Positions 11,808-23,060 of a stretch of 64,000 nucleotides of DNA are shown one piece after another. This stretch comes from Chloranthus sessilifolius (lineage: Eukaryota; Streptophyta; Magnoliopsida; Chloranthales; Chloranthaceae): NCBI GenBank assembly GCA_021018995.1, contig CM037598.1:66606671-66670670 (forward strand). The letters are read 5' to 3'. Under the pieces are notes generated by a model, which did not search any database, was not told where the DNA came from, and was given only the letters and a program-made list of their open reading frames with translations. The translations under genes were made by a program, and so were the position numbers. Within the stretch, counting starts at the first letter, position 1; each line of letters opens with the position of its first letter.

Positions 11808-12405
11808 CGATTAATCGAAATTCTATTTCGATTAATCGAAATTTAAAACTAGCTTAAGCCGCGTAAAATCCATTAATCGATTTCAAATCGATTAATCGAA
11901 AGTCAAATTCGATTAATCAAAATATTTCGATTAATCAAATCGTTGTCTAAAATTTCAAATTTTTAAGCTCACTGGCGCTTGCCAGTCGATTAATCGAAAT
12001 CCATTTCGATTAATCGAAATTCCAAAATCGATTAATCGAACTTAGTTTCGATTAATGAAATCGCTATAACTTCAACTTTTTCTAAACTTTCTTAAGTATT
12101 CGATTAATCAAATCCATTTCGATTAATCGAAATTCAAAATCGATTAATCGAACTCGATTATTAATCAAATTGTCCATTTGACTTTAACATCTCTCAAGTC
12201 CTCTAAGTAACTCGATTAATCGAAAATCCAATTCGATTAATCGAATTACAAAATCGATTAATCGAAATTATAATTCGATCAATCGAAACTTCATTTTATG
12301 TATATTCTAACTCAAAATTTTTTTTTTTTTCATTTCGATCATGACATGCATCGACTTAATCGAACAAAATCGATTAATCGAAATTCAAATCGATTAATCG
12401 TTTTG
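11808..12405. repeat. TCGATTAATCGA palindrome array between pol and aORF (element B)
   Basis: Collinear with 1532-2180, but several units have lost one or two bases (for example TTCGATTAATCAAA) and some spacers are shorter. The ACTGGC-N4-GCCAGT hairpin is retained near 11970-11986. Confidence 0.88.
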
Positions 12406-12561
12406 CCCTATTTTATTTATTTATTTTTTTTACAAAATTTCAATCTCTTGTTTCTTTCTTTTACTATTTTTGACAATTTATGACAGATTGGATCAAAATT
12501 TCCATTGAATTTCAAGCATAGTGGAAATTTCACAAACGTGGTTGCGGTTTACATCGAATTC

Positions 12562-15500
12562 TCACGTTGTTGGAAACAAGGGATATTGTTCTTTCACATC
12601 GGCCTCTCGCTCCAAGTAGCCTCTTCTTTTGGATGATTGTTCCACCGAACAAGCACTAAGGAATCACTTTAGTGCAGATTGCTCTTTTCGAGCCAGAATC
12701 TCCACTGGTACCTCTATCATGCTCATGTCCTCACACATCTCTATAGGTTGCTTTCCTAACACATGAGACGGATCATACACGTACTTTCTGAGCATCGATA
12801 TGTGGAAGACATTATGTACTCGATCAAATAGCGGTGGTAAACCAATGCGATATGCAACTTCACCTACTCTTCCCAAAATTTCAAATGGCCCAACATATCG
12901 TGGACAAAACTTCCCTCTCTTGCCAAATCTCATTACACCCTTCATAGGTGACACCTTCACAAACACATGCTCGCCCACCTTGAAAACAACACTAGTCCGC
13001 TTCACATCGGTGTAACTTTTCCGCTCACTCAGGTCTTCAACCTTTCTCTGATAATTCGGACAACGGTGGCGTTGTCTTCAAGCAGTTCGGTCCTAATACA
13101 AATTTCTCACCTGTTTCCTCCCAATTCAGAGGTGACTTGCATCCGCCCATACAGAGCTTCATACGTGTGCCATGCCAATGCTCGCTTGAAAACCGTTGTT
13201 ATATGCGAACTTCGAGCATCGGTAGATACTCATCCCAGATCCTTGCATATCAAGCATGCACGCCCGAGCATGTCTTCTATCACGTGACACCCCCGCTCTG
13301 TCTGCCCATCAGGTTGAGGATGGAAAGCTGAACTAAAGTCTAGTCGTGTTCTCATTCCTTCTTGGAATTTCTTTCAAAACTTGGACGTATATAGTGGATC
13401 ACGATCCAAACGATGTCGCTTGGAATCCTGTAATCTTACAATCTCCTTCATGTATAACCGCCATCTTCCAGATATGTGGTATCATACGGCAAAAAGTGCG
13501 CTGCTTTGGTCATTCGGTCTACGTCGACCCAAATGGCATTGTGTCTCTTGGCAGTACGGGGTAATCCAACAATGACATCCATTGAGATCGATTCCCACTT
13601 CCATTCTGGTATTGGTAAAGGTTGCAATAGTAGGATGTCTATGATCAACCTTCACTTGTCGACAAGTCAAACATCGTGACACATACTCGCCACGCCTTGT
13701 TTCGATCCTCTCCACCAAAGAATTCTTTTCAAATCTTGGTACATTTTGGTGCTACCAGGGTGGATAGCATAATTTGACTTATGGGCCTCATCAAGAATCG
13801 TTCGTCTTAGATCGGCATTGTCCGGGATGCATAGACGGTCTTTAAACAACAAAGAACCATCTTCTTTCTCTGAGAAGTCCGACCTGATGCCTTCATGCAC
13901 GTCTTGATGAATCTTTGTTAATGTCGGATCCTTCATCTCAGAGATCGTGGATATGCTCAAATATCACGGCTTTCTTGATATGTTAGCCAAAAGGATCCGT
14001 GTCCTTTGATTCAAAGTTCGCATCATAGGTTGCCAGGTCTTCCAATAATTTCCATCGGTGCATACCCAAAATCAATGAAGCTAACTGAGCTGAACCTTTT
14101 CGACTCAATGCATCGGCTACTACATTCGCTTTGCCTAGATGGTATTGTATAGAGCAATCGTAGTCCTTGAGGAATTCCATCCATCTCACATTGTCTCATA
14201 TTGAGCTCCTTCGTAAACAGATATCGAGGCTCTTATGATCGGTGAAAATTTCAAATGTCTCACCATACAAGTAGTGTCTCCAAATTTTCAGAAAAATGAT
14301 CCGCCAGCTTCCAAGTCATGAGTCGGGTAATTTTTCTCGTGTTCTTTCAACTGCCTTGATCCGTAAGCTATCACCTTCTTGTGTTGGTTGAGCACACAAC
14401 CAAGGCCATTGTATGACGCGTCAGACACCGCCAGATCCTCCATCGCTCAAGGAATTGCCAACACTGGAGCAAGTGAGTCTCGCTTTTGAGTTCTTGAAAA
14501 CTCTTCTCGCATGCCTCACTCCACTCAAACCTTGAATCTTTTCGAGTCAGCTTTGTGAGAGATCCCGATATTTTTAATAACCCCTCAACTAAACGTCGAT
14601 AATAGCCTCGCTAAGCCCGAAAACTTACATCTCACATCTTTTTGGTCTTTTGCTCCCATTTAACTACTGCTTCTATCTTTGCTGGATCTACCGTGACACC
14701 ATGCTTCGAGACGACATGTCCCAAAAAGCTAACTTCTTCCAACCAAAACTCACACTTCATCGAGTTTGCATACAATTGGTGTTCACGAGCGCTTTGTAGA
14801 GCAATCCTCAAGTGTTCTTCGTGTTCTGTCTTGGATTTGGAGTATATTAGTATATCATCAACGAACACTACCACGCAGGAGTCCAAGTGGGGTTTAAACA
14901 CTCGGTTCATCAGATCCATAACTGACGCTGGAGCATTCGTTGATCCAAACGGCATCACAAGGAATTCATAGTGTCCATACCGTGTCCGGAAGTCGTCTTA
15001 GATGTCCTCCTCTTGACTCTAATCGATGATACCCAGATGTTAGGTCGACCTTGGAAAAATACCTTGCTGCTTGCAGTTCGTCGAATAGATCGTCTATTCT
15101 AGGGAAAGCGGAACGGTTCTCCACAGTGAGCTTGTTCATTTGTTGATAGTCACTGCATAACCGCATTGATCCATCCTTCTTCTTGACAAACAAGACCGGT
15201 GCTCCCCATGGAGACACGCTCGGTCTAACAAACCCCTTGTCCATTAGTTCTTGTAGTTGTTCCTTCACCTCCTTTAACTCAGCGGGAGCCATTCTATAAG
15301 GTGCTTTCGATATAGGCTCCGCTCCTGGTGCTATGACTATGGCAAATTCTACTTCTCTTTCTGGAGGTAATCCAGGCAATTCTTCTGGAAACACGCCAAT
15401 AAGTCTCGCACAATTGCTATCTCGAAATGACGTTCTTTTCTCCTTGTCCTCCTTTAAGAAAGCTAAGTATCCATCGCATCCCTTTCTCGATCATTTTCTC

Positions 15501-15907
15501 GGCCCCATCACGAGATCAAGTACGTATGACGACCTCACTCCTTGAAACCGAAATGATCTTCTTGTGTTGGGTCCGAAATGACTACCTTGTTCTTGCAATC
15601 ATGGTCGCACAATGTCTACCAACCACCCATGCCAAGGATCACATCAAACCCTTGCATGTCTAAGACTCAACTTTGCTTCCAATTCATGCACTTCTAAGTC
15701 TTGAATCGCTACGATGATGGATTTGCAAGCTAACTCTGTCTACTAACTCTCCAAATGGAATAGACATGATAGACGAAATCCAACGCCTCTCGACGATCTT
15801 CATCTTCTTAGCAAAACGTGGAGGACGAATGAGTGGGTAGACCTGGTCTATCAACACTCGAGCGTCATGTCTAAATACACTTCCCTTCTCATACATAGTT
15901 AAAGTAC
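12562..15907 (-). pseudogene. pol of element B, frameshifted
   Basis: Domains in order: protease remnant (DARVLIDQVYP near 15850, active site damaged by an indel), RT (15394-14966, [20 protein letters not shown]; 14958-14632 with the catalytic [13 protein letters not shown]), RNase H (partly lost near 14450-14200), RH/INT linker (14189-13983), integrase zinc finger (13960-13667, [12 protein letters not shown]), integrase core pieces (13718-13448) and the C-terminal domain (13005-12664, KVGEHVFVKVSPMKGVMRF). Stop at 12562. Frame breaks fall repeatedly at CTG, CAG or CCAGC sites that are intact in C. Confidence 0.87.
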
Positions 15908-16066
15908 CTATAATATATATACACATACAGACAGAAATTTACACATCAAAATGCACTCTCAGTTTATATTAAAAGAATCTACACTATTCCTAATGCATGC
16001 ACCTTTTCCATCTAAGATTCTTTATGAAATGGAAATTTTTTTCTTTAATAAAATAAAATTTCTCAC
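15908..16066 (-). other. Intron-like segment between gag and protease (element B, 159 bp)
   Basis: Same borders as in A: CAAG|GTGAGA ... TATAG|GTACTT, phase 1. Unspliced, the gag frame continues for about 26 residues and stops at 15990. Spliced, it would enter the protease frame at T-L-T-M-Y-E-K. Confidence 0.6.
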
Positions 16067-17392
16067 CTTGGATGACGTCGTGCACATTCCCTGCTTCCTG
16101 AGCAGTGACTGCATAGGCTCTCCCCCTAACAATCGGCTTCCTTGCTTGAATGGGTCGTGGTGCTGTAACTGAAGCCGTCTTGCCCTTGTCTGTCTCGGGG
16201 CAATCCTTGATCAAGTGGCCCACCTTGCCACATCGGAAACAACCTCTAGCTCCGATTCTGCAGTCTACAGTCCTATGCGGCTTGCCACATCTGGCACACG
16301 TCTCTCGAGGTGCGGAAGATACGGTACGAGAACCCTGTGTGACAGTAGCGCCAGTAGACATGGCAGGGCTCTCATAGCGAAAAGGTCTCCCCGACGCAAG
16401 TAATGGAAACCTCTGTTGGTGTTGCTGTTGCGCCGGCCTTCCAAAACCTCCCTGAAACTGTGGTCTCTGACTCTGACCCACGAACCTCGGCTTTTTATTC
16501 ACCGGTTCGTAGTTCCCCATCCTTCCGTGGTCAAGTCCTCTCTGCTCTCTCTGTATATCTGCTTGTGTTCTCTTCTTCCACTACCGATTGCCTTGCTCAT
16601 GACCTCTTCATAGGTCCAACTGGAATGGAGCTACTCCTCCCTAACTTCGGGCTTCAAACCTTCTTGAAACCTCTTGGACTTCATCACTCAAAGAGACGTA
16701 GTCCGTGCAAACGGGCAAGTCGTAGAAACTCTACCCCATACTCTCTGACTGTCATCCTCCCTTGTACTAGCTGTAGGAACTGAATCTCAAGCTGGTTCCT
16801 CACTACTTAGGAAAATATTGTTTGTTGAATTCCTCAACAATTCCTCCCAAGTCCAAGGCAACTGGGGTCTCCCGAGCCTTGTCCTTATCACGGACTTCCA
16901 CCAAGGCCCGCCTCCCCATCCAACATGTAAGCTGCCCATCTTACACTCTCGTCTTCCGTGCAAGTTAGCACGCTAAAGACTTTCTCCAATTCTCGCCAAT
17001 GGCCATTGTGTCCTGGGAAAATGAAGGGGTCTCATCCTTCTAAACTCGTAAAAGATGAGGGCACAGGCAACGCAGTCCTGTGTGTGGTGTAGGTGGTCCG
17101 TTTTCTGACGATGATGAGTCGCAAAGGATGTCGCTTGTTGTGCCATGGCTGCCATAGTCTCCATAGTGTGCATCATCCTTGTCGCTCCTCTCTATCTTCT
17201 TGTCTTTCTCTCAATCTTTCTTGCTCTCTTAGATCTTGATCCCGATGATCTCGATCCTCTTCCTCATGTCGTCTACTATCGCCTGGGCCTCGTTACCTCC
17301 TAAAGGCACTCTATTGGTAGGAGAGATGAAATCATCTCCACTCATAAACTCCTTTGATGGCCTCCTTGGTCGGCCCCTCCTCTAGACGACAT
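16067..17392 (-). pseudogene. gag of element B
   Basis: Start ATG at 17392. The N-terminal half is broken by small indels (partial frame 17176-16973). The C-terminal frame 16520-15990 is intact, with two zinc knuckles: CARCGKPHRTVDC (C-X2-C-X3-H-X4-C, a variant spacing) and CFRCGKVGHLIKDC (canonical C-X2-C-X4-H-X4-C). A basic, Pro/Gln-rich linker precedes them. The knuckles would bind the element RNA. Confidence 0.85.
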
Positions 17393-17482
17393 TTTGCGGC
17401 TGCATTTGAAACTAAAGTTTCGTTAGCAGAAGCCCCTATGTTCTGACGAAAGAACCCTTGTCAGAATTGAAAAAAAGAAAAT

Positions 17483-17494
17483 GCTTTGATACCA
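17483..17494 (-). other. Primer-binding site of element B
   Basis: Minus-strand TGGTATCAAAGC, complementary to the 3' end of initiator tRNA-Met except for one base, three bases from the LTR end at 17498. Confidence 0.83.
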
Positions 17495-17497
17495 ATC

Positions 17498-18472
17498 TGT
17501 GATGTACCGGATTTCAAGACTTCAAACCCGCGCCATCAAGACGACGATCATCTTGACTGCCCTCAACTATGCACGGAACACCGTATATCAAGCATAAAAT
17601 AAATAAGAACAACTTGAATTTAAATCTACATAAAACACTTCTCAAAAGGTTCTACCCTCATGCCTCGCATGAAGGAGAACCGATCCGAACCATCGATGAT
17701 AACCATCATCATGGATGGTTCAAAAGAATACTCGATATCCACATACACAAGGTTTAATCAAAAACCGTGCTTGACATACCAAGCCGCAATCTCCAACTAA
17801 AACTCCTCAAAGTTGCACCAGAGTCCTCTAGAAGAAGTCCTCGGAGGTGGCTCTAACTCCTCGCCGCCGCAAGGTCCGACTCACCGGTCGGGGCCTCTCA
17901 AGCCTCCTGCATGCTAGTATTTGACTCATGACGATAGTCTATAGGGTGAGCTACATCCTAGCTCAATAGGAAATGTAACACGATTGAACATATAAAATAT
18001 AACTCACATGTATTCTATGATATGCATGCATGATGTGTCTATGCATTTATTGATGAAAAACAGTTAAGAACACTTCAATTACTGGTAGATTACTCATGTC
18101 TTTTAGTTAATCATGAATGATGCTGAGAAGGCCTAAAGCAAAACTTAAACTTCAACTTAAGTAATCCCCGAGCAATATAGCATCGAGCCCCGACGAGATA
18201 CCCTTCATCGTCATCTATATAGACAATTTAAATGTATTCCCTGGGAATACTAATAGTACCCAAGCCCCTTTCCCCTGGGGATTGGTGGCGGGGTTTCACA
18301 TCTCATCAACACCCCTGGGGTGTGCTTACTCTGTACGGATAAGCCTCCGTACTGGCCTACGGATTAGCCGCCGTATCGGTCACGGATATCCTGCCGCGTC
18401 AGTCGTGGTTATCCCGCCACGTCGGTGGGGTAACCTATCAAACCTCAAATAACAAAAATATCGGTGCCTTAC
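17498..18472 (-). repeat. Truncated 5' LTR of element B
   Basis: Begins TGTGATGTACCGG, a mutated form of the usual TGTGACAGCCCGG end, and matches LTR 7250-9790 up to the sequence AAATATCGGTGCCTTAC. The remaining 1.5 kb, including the palindrome array, is missing. The GC-rich near-repeat block (about 18320-18430) is better preserved here than in the shared LTR. Confidence 0.88.
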
Positions 18473-18487
18473 AAAAATATCGGTGCC
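18454..18487 (+). repeat. 15-bp direct duplication at the LTR breakpoint
   Basis: AAAAATATCGGTGCC occurs at 18454-18468 and again at 18473-18487, separated by TTAC. The first copy belongs to the LTR; the second is followed by unrelated DNA. This is typical of templated filler at an end-joined break. Confidence 0.75.
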
Positions 18488-19655
18488 ATAATATATTTTC
18501 TGAGGAATTTATTCAAAGGATAATTGCAAAAAAATTTAATCTCATGGAAAAGAAAGTCTATTCTATTCATATGATTCCATGTGCAATCCATAGTATCTAT
18601 TATTCATATCTCTACTAGGCTTATACTTTTGCAAATCGTAAATTAAAAAGGTCTTTCCTTCAGCTTGTAATGGGGCTTTGGATTTCAGAAGGTGTTAAAG
18701 AAAGGTAAAAAAGGATTCAAAATATTTTTGAGAATTTAGTTCTTCCTTCTCCTATCTTTTTTTCTTCTTTATTTATTTCAGCTTCAGAAAGTATCCAAAA
18801 ATTTGGGAAACTTCTTCCCATTTACTAATTCTTATTTTCATAAAATCTCATTTCTTTTCTCAGACTTATAAAATTGTGTTTCACAATTTTTCTTTCTTTT
18901 TATCTTCTGATTGCTTCTTCGTATGGAATCGTGTGTTGCGATTTCTGACTTTTTCTCATATTTGTAACATATGTAGCTGTACCTTTTTTTTTTTTTTTTT
19001 TTTCAGCATATCCCTTTTTCTATTAACTTTTACTCCTTTCACTCCTTCCCTTCTTTTGTATTCTAAATTCTCAGAAAATGACAAAGGTTAGAAAAAGTTT
19101 TGGGCAGTACATACGGTTAAGGGTTTATCAGATTTTGCTACAAAGAAATTCAGTTTAGGTTTCTAATATACGTTCAAAAGATAAATTATTTTATAAGATT
19201 TTAGCTTTTTGATTCTGTTTTAAACAAAAGATGGCCTTTAATCATCTTTACAATTTACTAGCATAGTTGCCGTATTATTTTGATATTGCTAATAGATAGT
19301 TCTAGACAAAAAATCAGGTTATCATAGTCATAGAATATTTTGATTTTAAATTCGACAATATAAGATTTTATAAAAGTAGTAAAGAAGTTCAAAGGAATTT
19401 TGACTTGAATAGAAGCAGTCTCTCTTTCAAAGAAAGGAAAAATTAGTCTTTAATGCTCACTAATTTATATAATTTTGAAACTATAGTCTAAATATTGCTG
19501 TAATCAATTTATAGTTTCAAACATTCAATCTGATGAAGTATTCAAAGAGCTAAACATGAATTGTAACTGTTCTATATTCTTGATTATTGAACTTCTACTA
19601 TGATGGAACGTAAGTTTTCAAGATTCATAATTTTTTTTTTATCATAATTCACATA
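18488..19655 (-). mobile_element. 3' untranslated fragment of an Athila/Tat-like element, inverted relative to 41860-43055
   Basis: AT-rich, with no long ORF. The reverse complement aligns along its length with 41860-43055, including GTGCAATCCATAGTATCTA, TCTCTACTAGGCTTAT, AGATGGCCTTTAATCATCTTTAC and GCTAAACATGAATTGTAACTG. Divergence is considerable, with small indels throughout, so the two copies separated long ago or inserted independently. It lies directly between the broken LTR of B and the broken pol of H. Confidence 0.72.
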
Positions 19656-22605
19656 TATACGCATAGCTCTTCTGCCGACTCTGTGCCGTCTTGATTCTTT
19701 CTCTTATAACACGGATGATTTCGACATTTTTTTTGATGATTTTTGGTCCCAATATAAGTTTTTCGCCTGATTCCTCCCTGTTGATCGAAGACCTACACCT
19801 CCGTCCATATAGTGCTTCTTACGGAGCCACCCCAATGCTCTGCTGAAAACTATTATTATACGTGAATTCAATCAACGGTAGATGCTGATCCCATGATCCC
19901 TGAAAATTGATCATGCACGCTCTGAGCATGTCTTTACTAATCTGATTAACTCTCTCCTTCTGACCATCGGTCTGCGGATGGAATGCCCAACTAAAGTTCA
20001 ATCTCGTGCCCATACCTTCTTGAAATCTTTGCCAAAATATCGAGGTATACAACGGATCACGATCGAACACGATGCTTGTCGAAATACCGTATAGTCGGAC
20101 AATTTCTCTTATATACAAATTCGCCAACTTGCTTGCGATGTATGTTGTGTTGTAGGGCAGAAAGTGTGCCGACTTCGTCAGTCGATCAACTACCACCCAT
20201 ATAGCATTGTGGCGCCTCATCGTCCTTGGTAATCCTACAATGAAGTCCATGGAGATAGACTCCCATTTCCATTCTGGTATTGGCAGAGATTGTAATAGAC
20301 CTGTTGGGTGTTTGTGATCCACCTTTACTTGCTGACACACCAGACATTTGGATATATATTCGGCTACGTCTTTCTTCAATCCTCTCCACCAATAGTTCTT
20401 TCGCAAATCCTGGTACATCTTAGTACCACCAGGATGAATAGCATACTTGGACTTATGAGCTTCGTCCAATATAGTTTGCCTCAGATCGGCATCAACCGAT
20501 ATGTATAGGCATCCACGGAATAACAATGATCCATCTTCTTTAATAGAAAAATCCATACTTGTGCCGGCAGTCTCCCCTTGTCAGATCTTTATGAGCTCTG
20601 CGTCTTTCATTTGAAGTTCGTAGATGCGATAAAAAATCATGGGTCTGATTTTTATATTTGCCAATAATACACCAGAAGTCTTGACCTCTATATTCTTATT
20701 GTAGAAGGAAAGATCTTTCAACAGTTTCCATCGACGAAATCCCATAATGAGACTAGCCAATTGAGCCGCATTCTTCCTACTCAATGTGTCTGCCACGACG
20801 TTTGCTTTACCTGGGTGATACTGGATAGTGCAGTCGTAGTCTTTGAGAAATTCCATCCACCACCGTTGCCTCATATTTAATTCTTTCTATGTTAACAGGT
20901 ACTTGAGGCTTTTGTGGTCCGTGAAGATCTCAAAGGTCTCACCACACAGGTAATGTCTCCAAATCTTAAGCGTAAAAATCACTACGGCTAACTCTAGGTC
21001 GTGTGTCGGATAGTTCTTCTCGTGCTCTTTAAATTGTCTCGATCCGTAGGCTATGACCTTACTGTTTTGATTCAATACACAGCCTAAACCACCGTATGAC
21101 GCATCACTATAAATAGTAAATCCCCCACTACCCGATGGAATAGCCAACACTGGAGCAGAGGTAAGTCATTTCTTAAGTTCTTGAAAGCTCTCTTCATATT
21201 GACTAGTCCACTCAAATTTAACATTCTTTCTCGTAGGTCACATGAGTGGTCCCGAAATCTTGGAGAATCCTTCCACAAATCGTCGATAATACCCAGCTAG
21301 ACCGAGGAAACTGTGAATCTCAGTCACAGTCTTTGGTTGTTCCCAATCTACTACTGCCTCGATCTTTGCTGGATCAACTGCCACACCTACTTCTGAAACT
21401 ACGTGGCTGAGAAAACTCACTTGTTTCAACCAAAACTCACACTTGCTGAGTTTGACATATAATCGATGCTCACGTAGTGTTTGTAATGCGATGCGTAAAT
21501 GTTGTTCGTGTTCTTCTCTGGTCTTTGGGTAAATAAGAATATCATCCACGAACACCACTACGCATGTATCAAGATGTTGTTTAAAAACCCTATTCATGGG
21601 ATCTATAAACGAAGTTGGTGTGTTCGTCAAGCTAAAAGGCATCACTAAGAACTCGTAATGCTCATATCTGGTTCAGAATATCGTCTTCTGAACATCTTCA
21701 ACCTTCACTGTCAATTGATGATACCCTGATCTCAAGTCGATCTTCGTAAAGAATTTTGCCCCTTGCAATTGGTCAAACAGATCGTCAATCCTGGGTAATG
21801 GGTACTCCTTTTTGATTGTCAGTGTGTTTAATTGATGATAGTCAATGCAAAGTCTCATTGACCCATCCTTCTTCACAAATAAGACCGGTGCTCCCCAAGG
21901 GAACACACTGGGTCTTATGAAGCCCTTATCTAGCAACCCTTGTAATTGCTCCTTCAATTCTTTCAATTCGACAGGAGCCATTCGGTAGGGAGCTTTGAAG
22001 ACAGGTTCTATGCCTAGAGCTAAGTCAATTGTAAATTCAATCTCCCGATCCGGTAGTAATCCTGGTAATTCGTCGAAAAATACGTCCTCAAATTCACAGG
22101 CAATCGGTATATCGGTGATGCATTCTTCATTTCCATATGTTCTTGTAGGAAAGCTAGGTATCCTTTGCACCCATTCTCTATCATCCGCTCAGCTCGCACC
22201 ATGGAAATGATCGGTACGATCTTACCCTTGTCACCAATAAATTGGAAAGATTTTTGTCTTAGTGGACGAAAAGTGACTATTTTTCGTAGGCAATCAACGC
22301 TTGCACGATAAGCGGATAGCCAGTTCATGCCAAGGAGTACATCGAACCCTTGCATGTTCAACAAAATAAGATCCGTGATGGTCTCTTACTCTTCTACTTG
22401 AATAATAACTGATCGGCAACAAGTGTCTGTGGTTACTGCACTTCTCATAGGAACTGTCACGTCTAAATGAAATCTAACTCCTCGGGAACGATTTTCAATC
22501 TCCCCGTGAATTCCGGAGTTACGAACGAGTGGGTAGACCCTGGGTCTATCAGAACTTGTGCATCACAACGATCTCCGTCATTTTCTTGATACAACAGTAA
22601 CGCAC
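19656..22605 (-). pseudogene. pol of chromovirus H, truncated after the integrase core
   Basis: Protease (LIDPGSTHSFVTPEF near 22540-22500), RT (22170-21673 with YHQLN and [11 protein letters not shown]; 21645-21238 with [11 protein letters not shown]), RNase H (21150-20887, [24 protein letters not shown]), linker and HHCC finger (20874-20581; 20556 onward, IHPGGTKMYQDL, CLVCQQVK), DDE core ([27 protein letters not shown]). Reading continues through an LGPK-like and AQSR-like stretch to about 19660, then meets unrelated DNA. The chromodomain, aORF and 3' LTR are gone. It is interrupted by few frameshifts and several stops. It is the most diverged pol in the window. Confidence 0.87.
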
Positions 22606-22745
22606 CTATAAATATATATACTAGGTGTTCAAACATGTATGTCAAGATCACACAATCATCAAAATGAGCCTAGATCTTTCTATCAACGCACTTTCTTCAT
22701 CTAGAAAGCAAGTAAATGAATTTAAACATAAGAAAAAGAGTATAC
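22606..22745 (-). other. Intron-like segment between gag and protease (element H, 140 bp)
   Basis: Minus strand: TTAAG|GTATAC ... TTTATAG|GTGCGTTACT. Removal joins Gag to A-L-L-L-Y-Q-E ahead of the protease in the same phase-1 position as in A, B, C and D. The intron body itself is not obviously alignable with those copies. The codon before the donor is now a stop (TAA where others have CAA). Confidence 0.5.
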
Positions 22746-23060
22746 CTTAAATTACATCGTTGCTCGTATGAGCGTCTTCTGCTATTACTACAAAAGCGAG
22801 GTCTTGGACAATGGGTCTCGTAGATCGTGTAGGCCTCTGCGCCGTAGCAGTCAAAACAGTACCTTCCTTCCTCATCTCGGGGTAGTCTCATATCATGTGG
22901 CTCATCTTTCCACATTTATAACAACCTCTCGTGTCCCTTCTACAATCCGATATTTTATGTGGTTTGCCACAATGGACACATTGGCCTTGCGAACTAGATG
23001 ATGCCGCTCTCAAAGATCCCTGTGTCAATGATGCTTCGGGCGTCTGAGTTTGAGTAGGGC
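22746..23060 (-). pseudogene. gag of element H, C-terminal part (zinc knuckles), separated from the N-terminus by element D
   Basis: Contains CVHCGKPH and GCYKCGKMSHMI-type knuckles with a damaged final Cys. It ends at the AGGGC target-site duplication, 23056-23060. The matching N-terminal part resumes at 35436. Confidence 0.82.

Larger units (their letters stand above)
7250..18472 (-). mobile_element. Chromovirus B (family 1), full internal region, 5' LTR truncated
   Basis: Has its 3' LTR (7250-9790), polypurine tract, aORF, palindrome array, pol, intron-like segment, gag, primer-binding site and the first 975 bp of the 5' LTR, which breaks off at 18472. Its interior is collinear with A and C. 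The tandem arrangement with A shows LTR-LTR recombination rather than two independent insertions. Confidence 0.9.
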
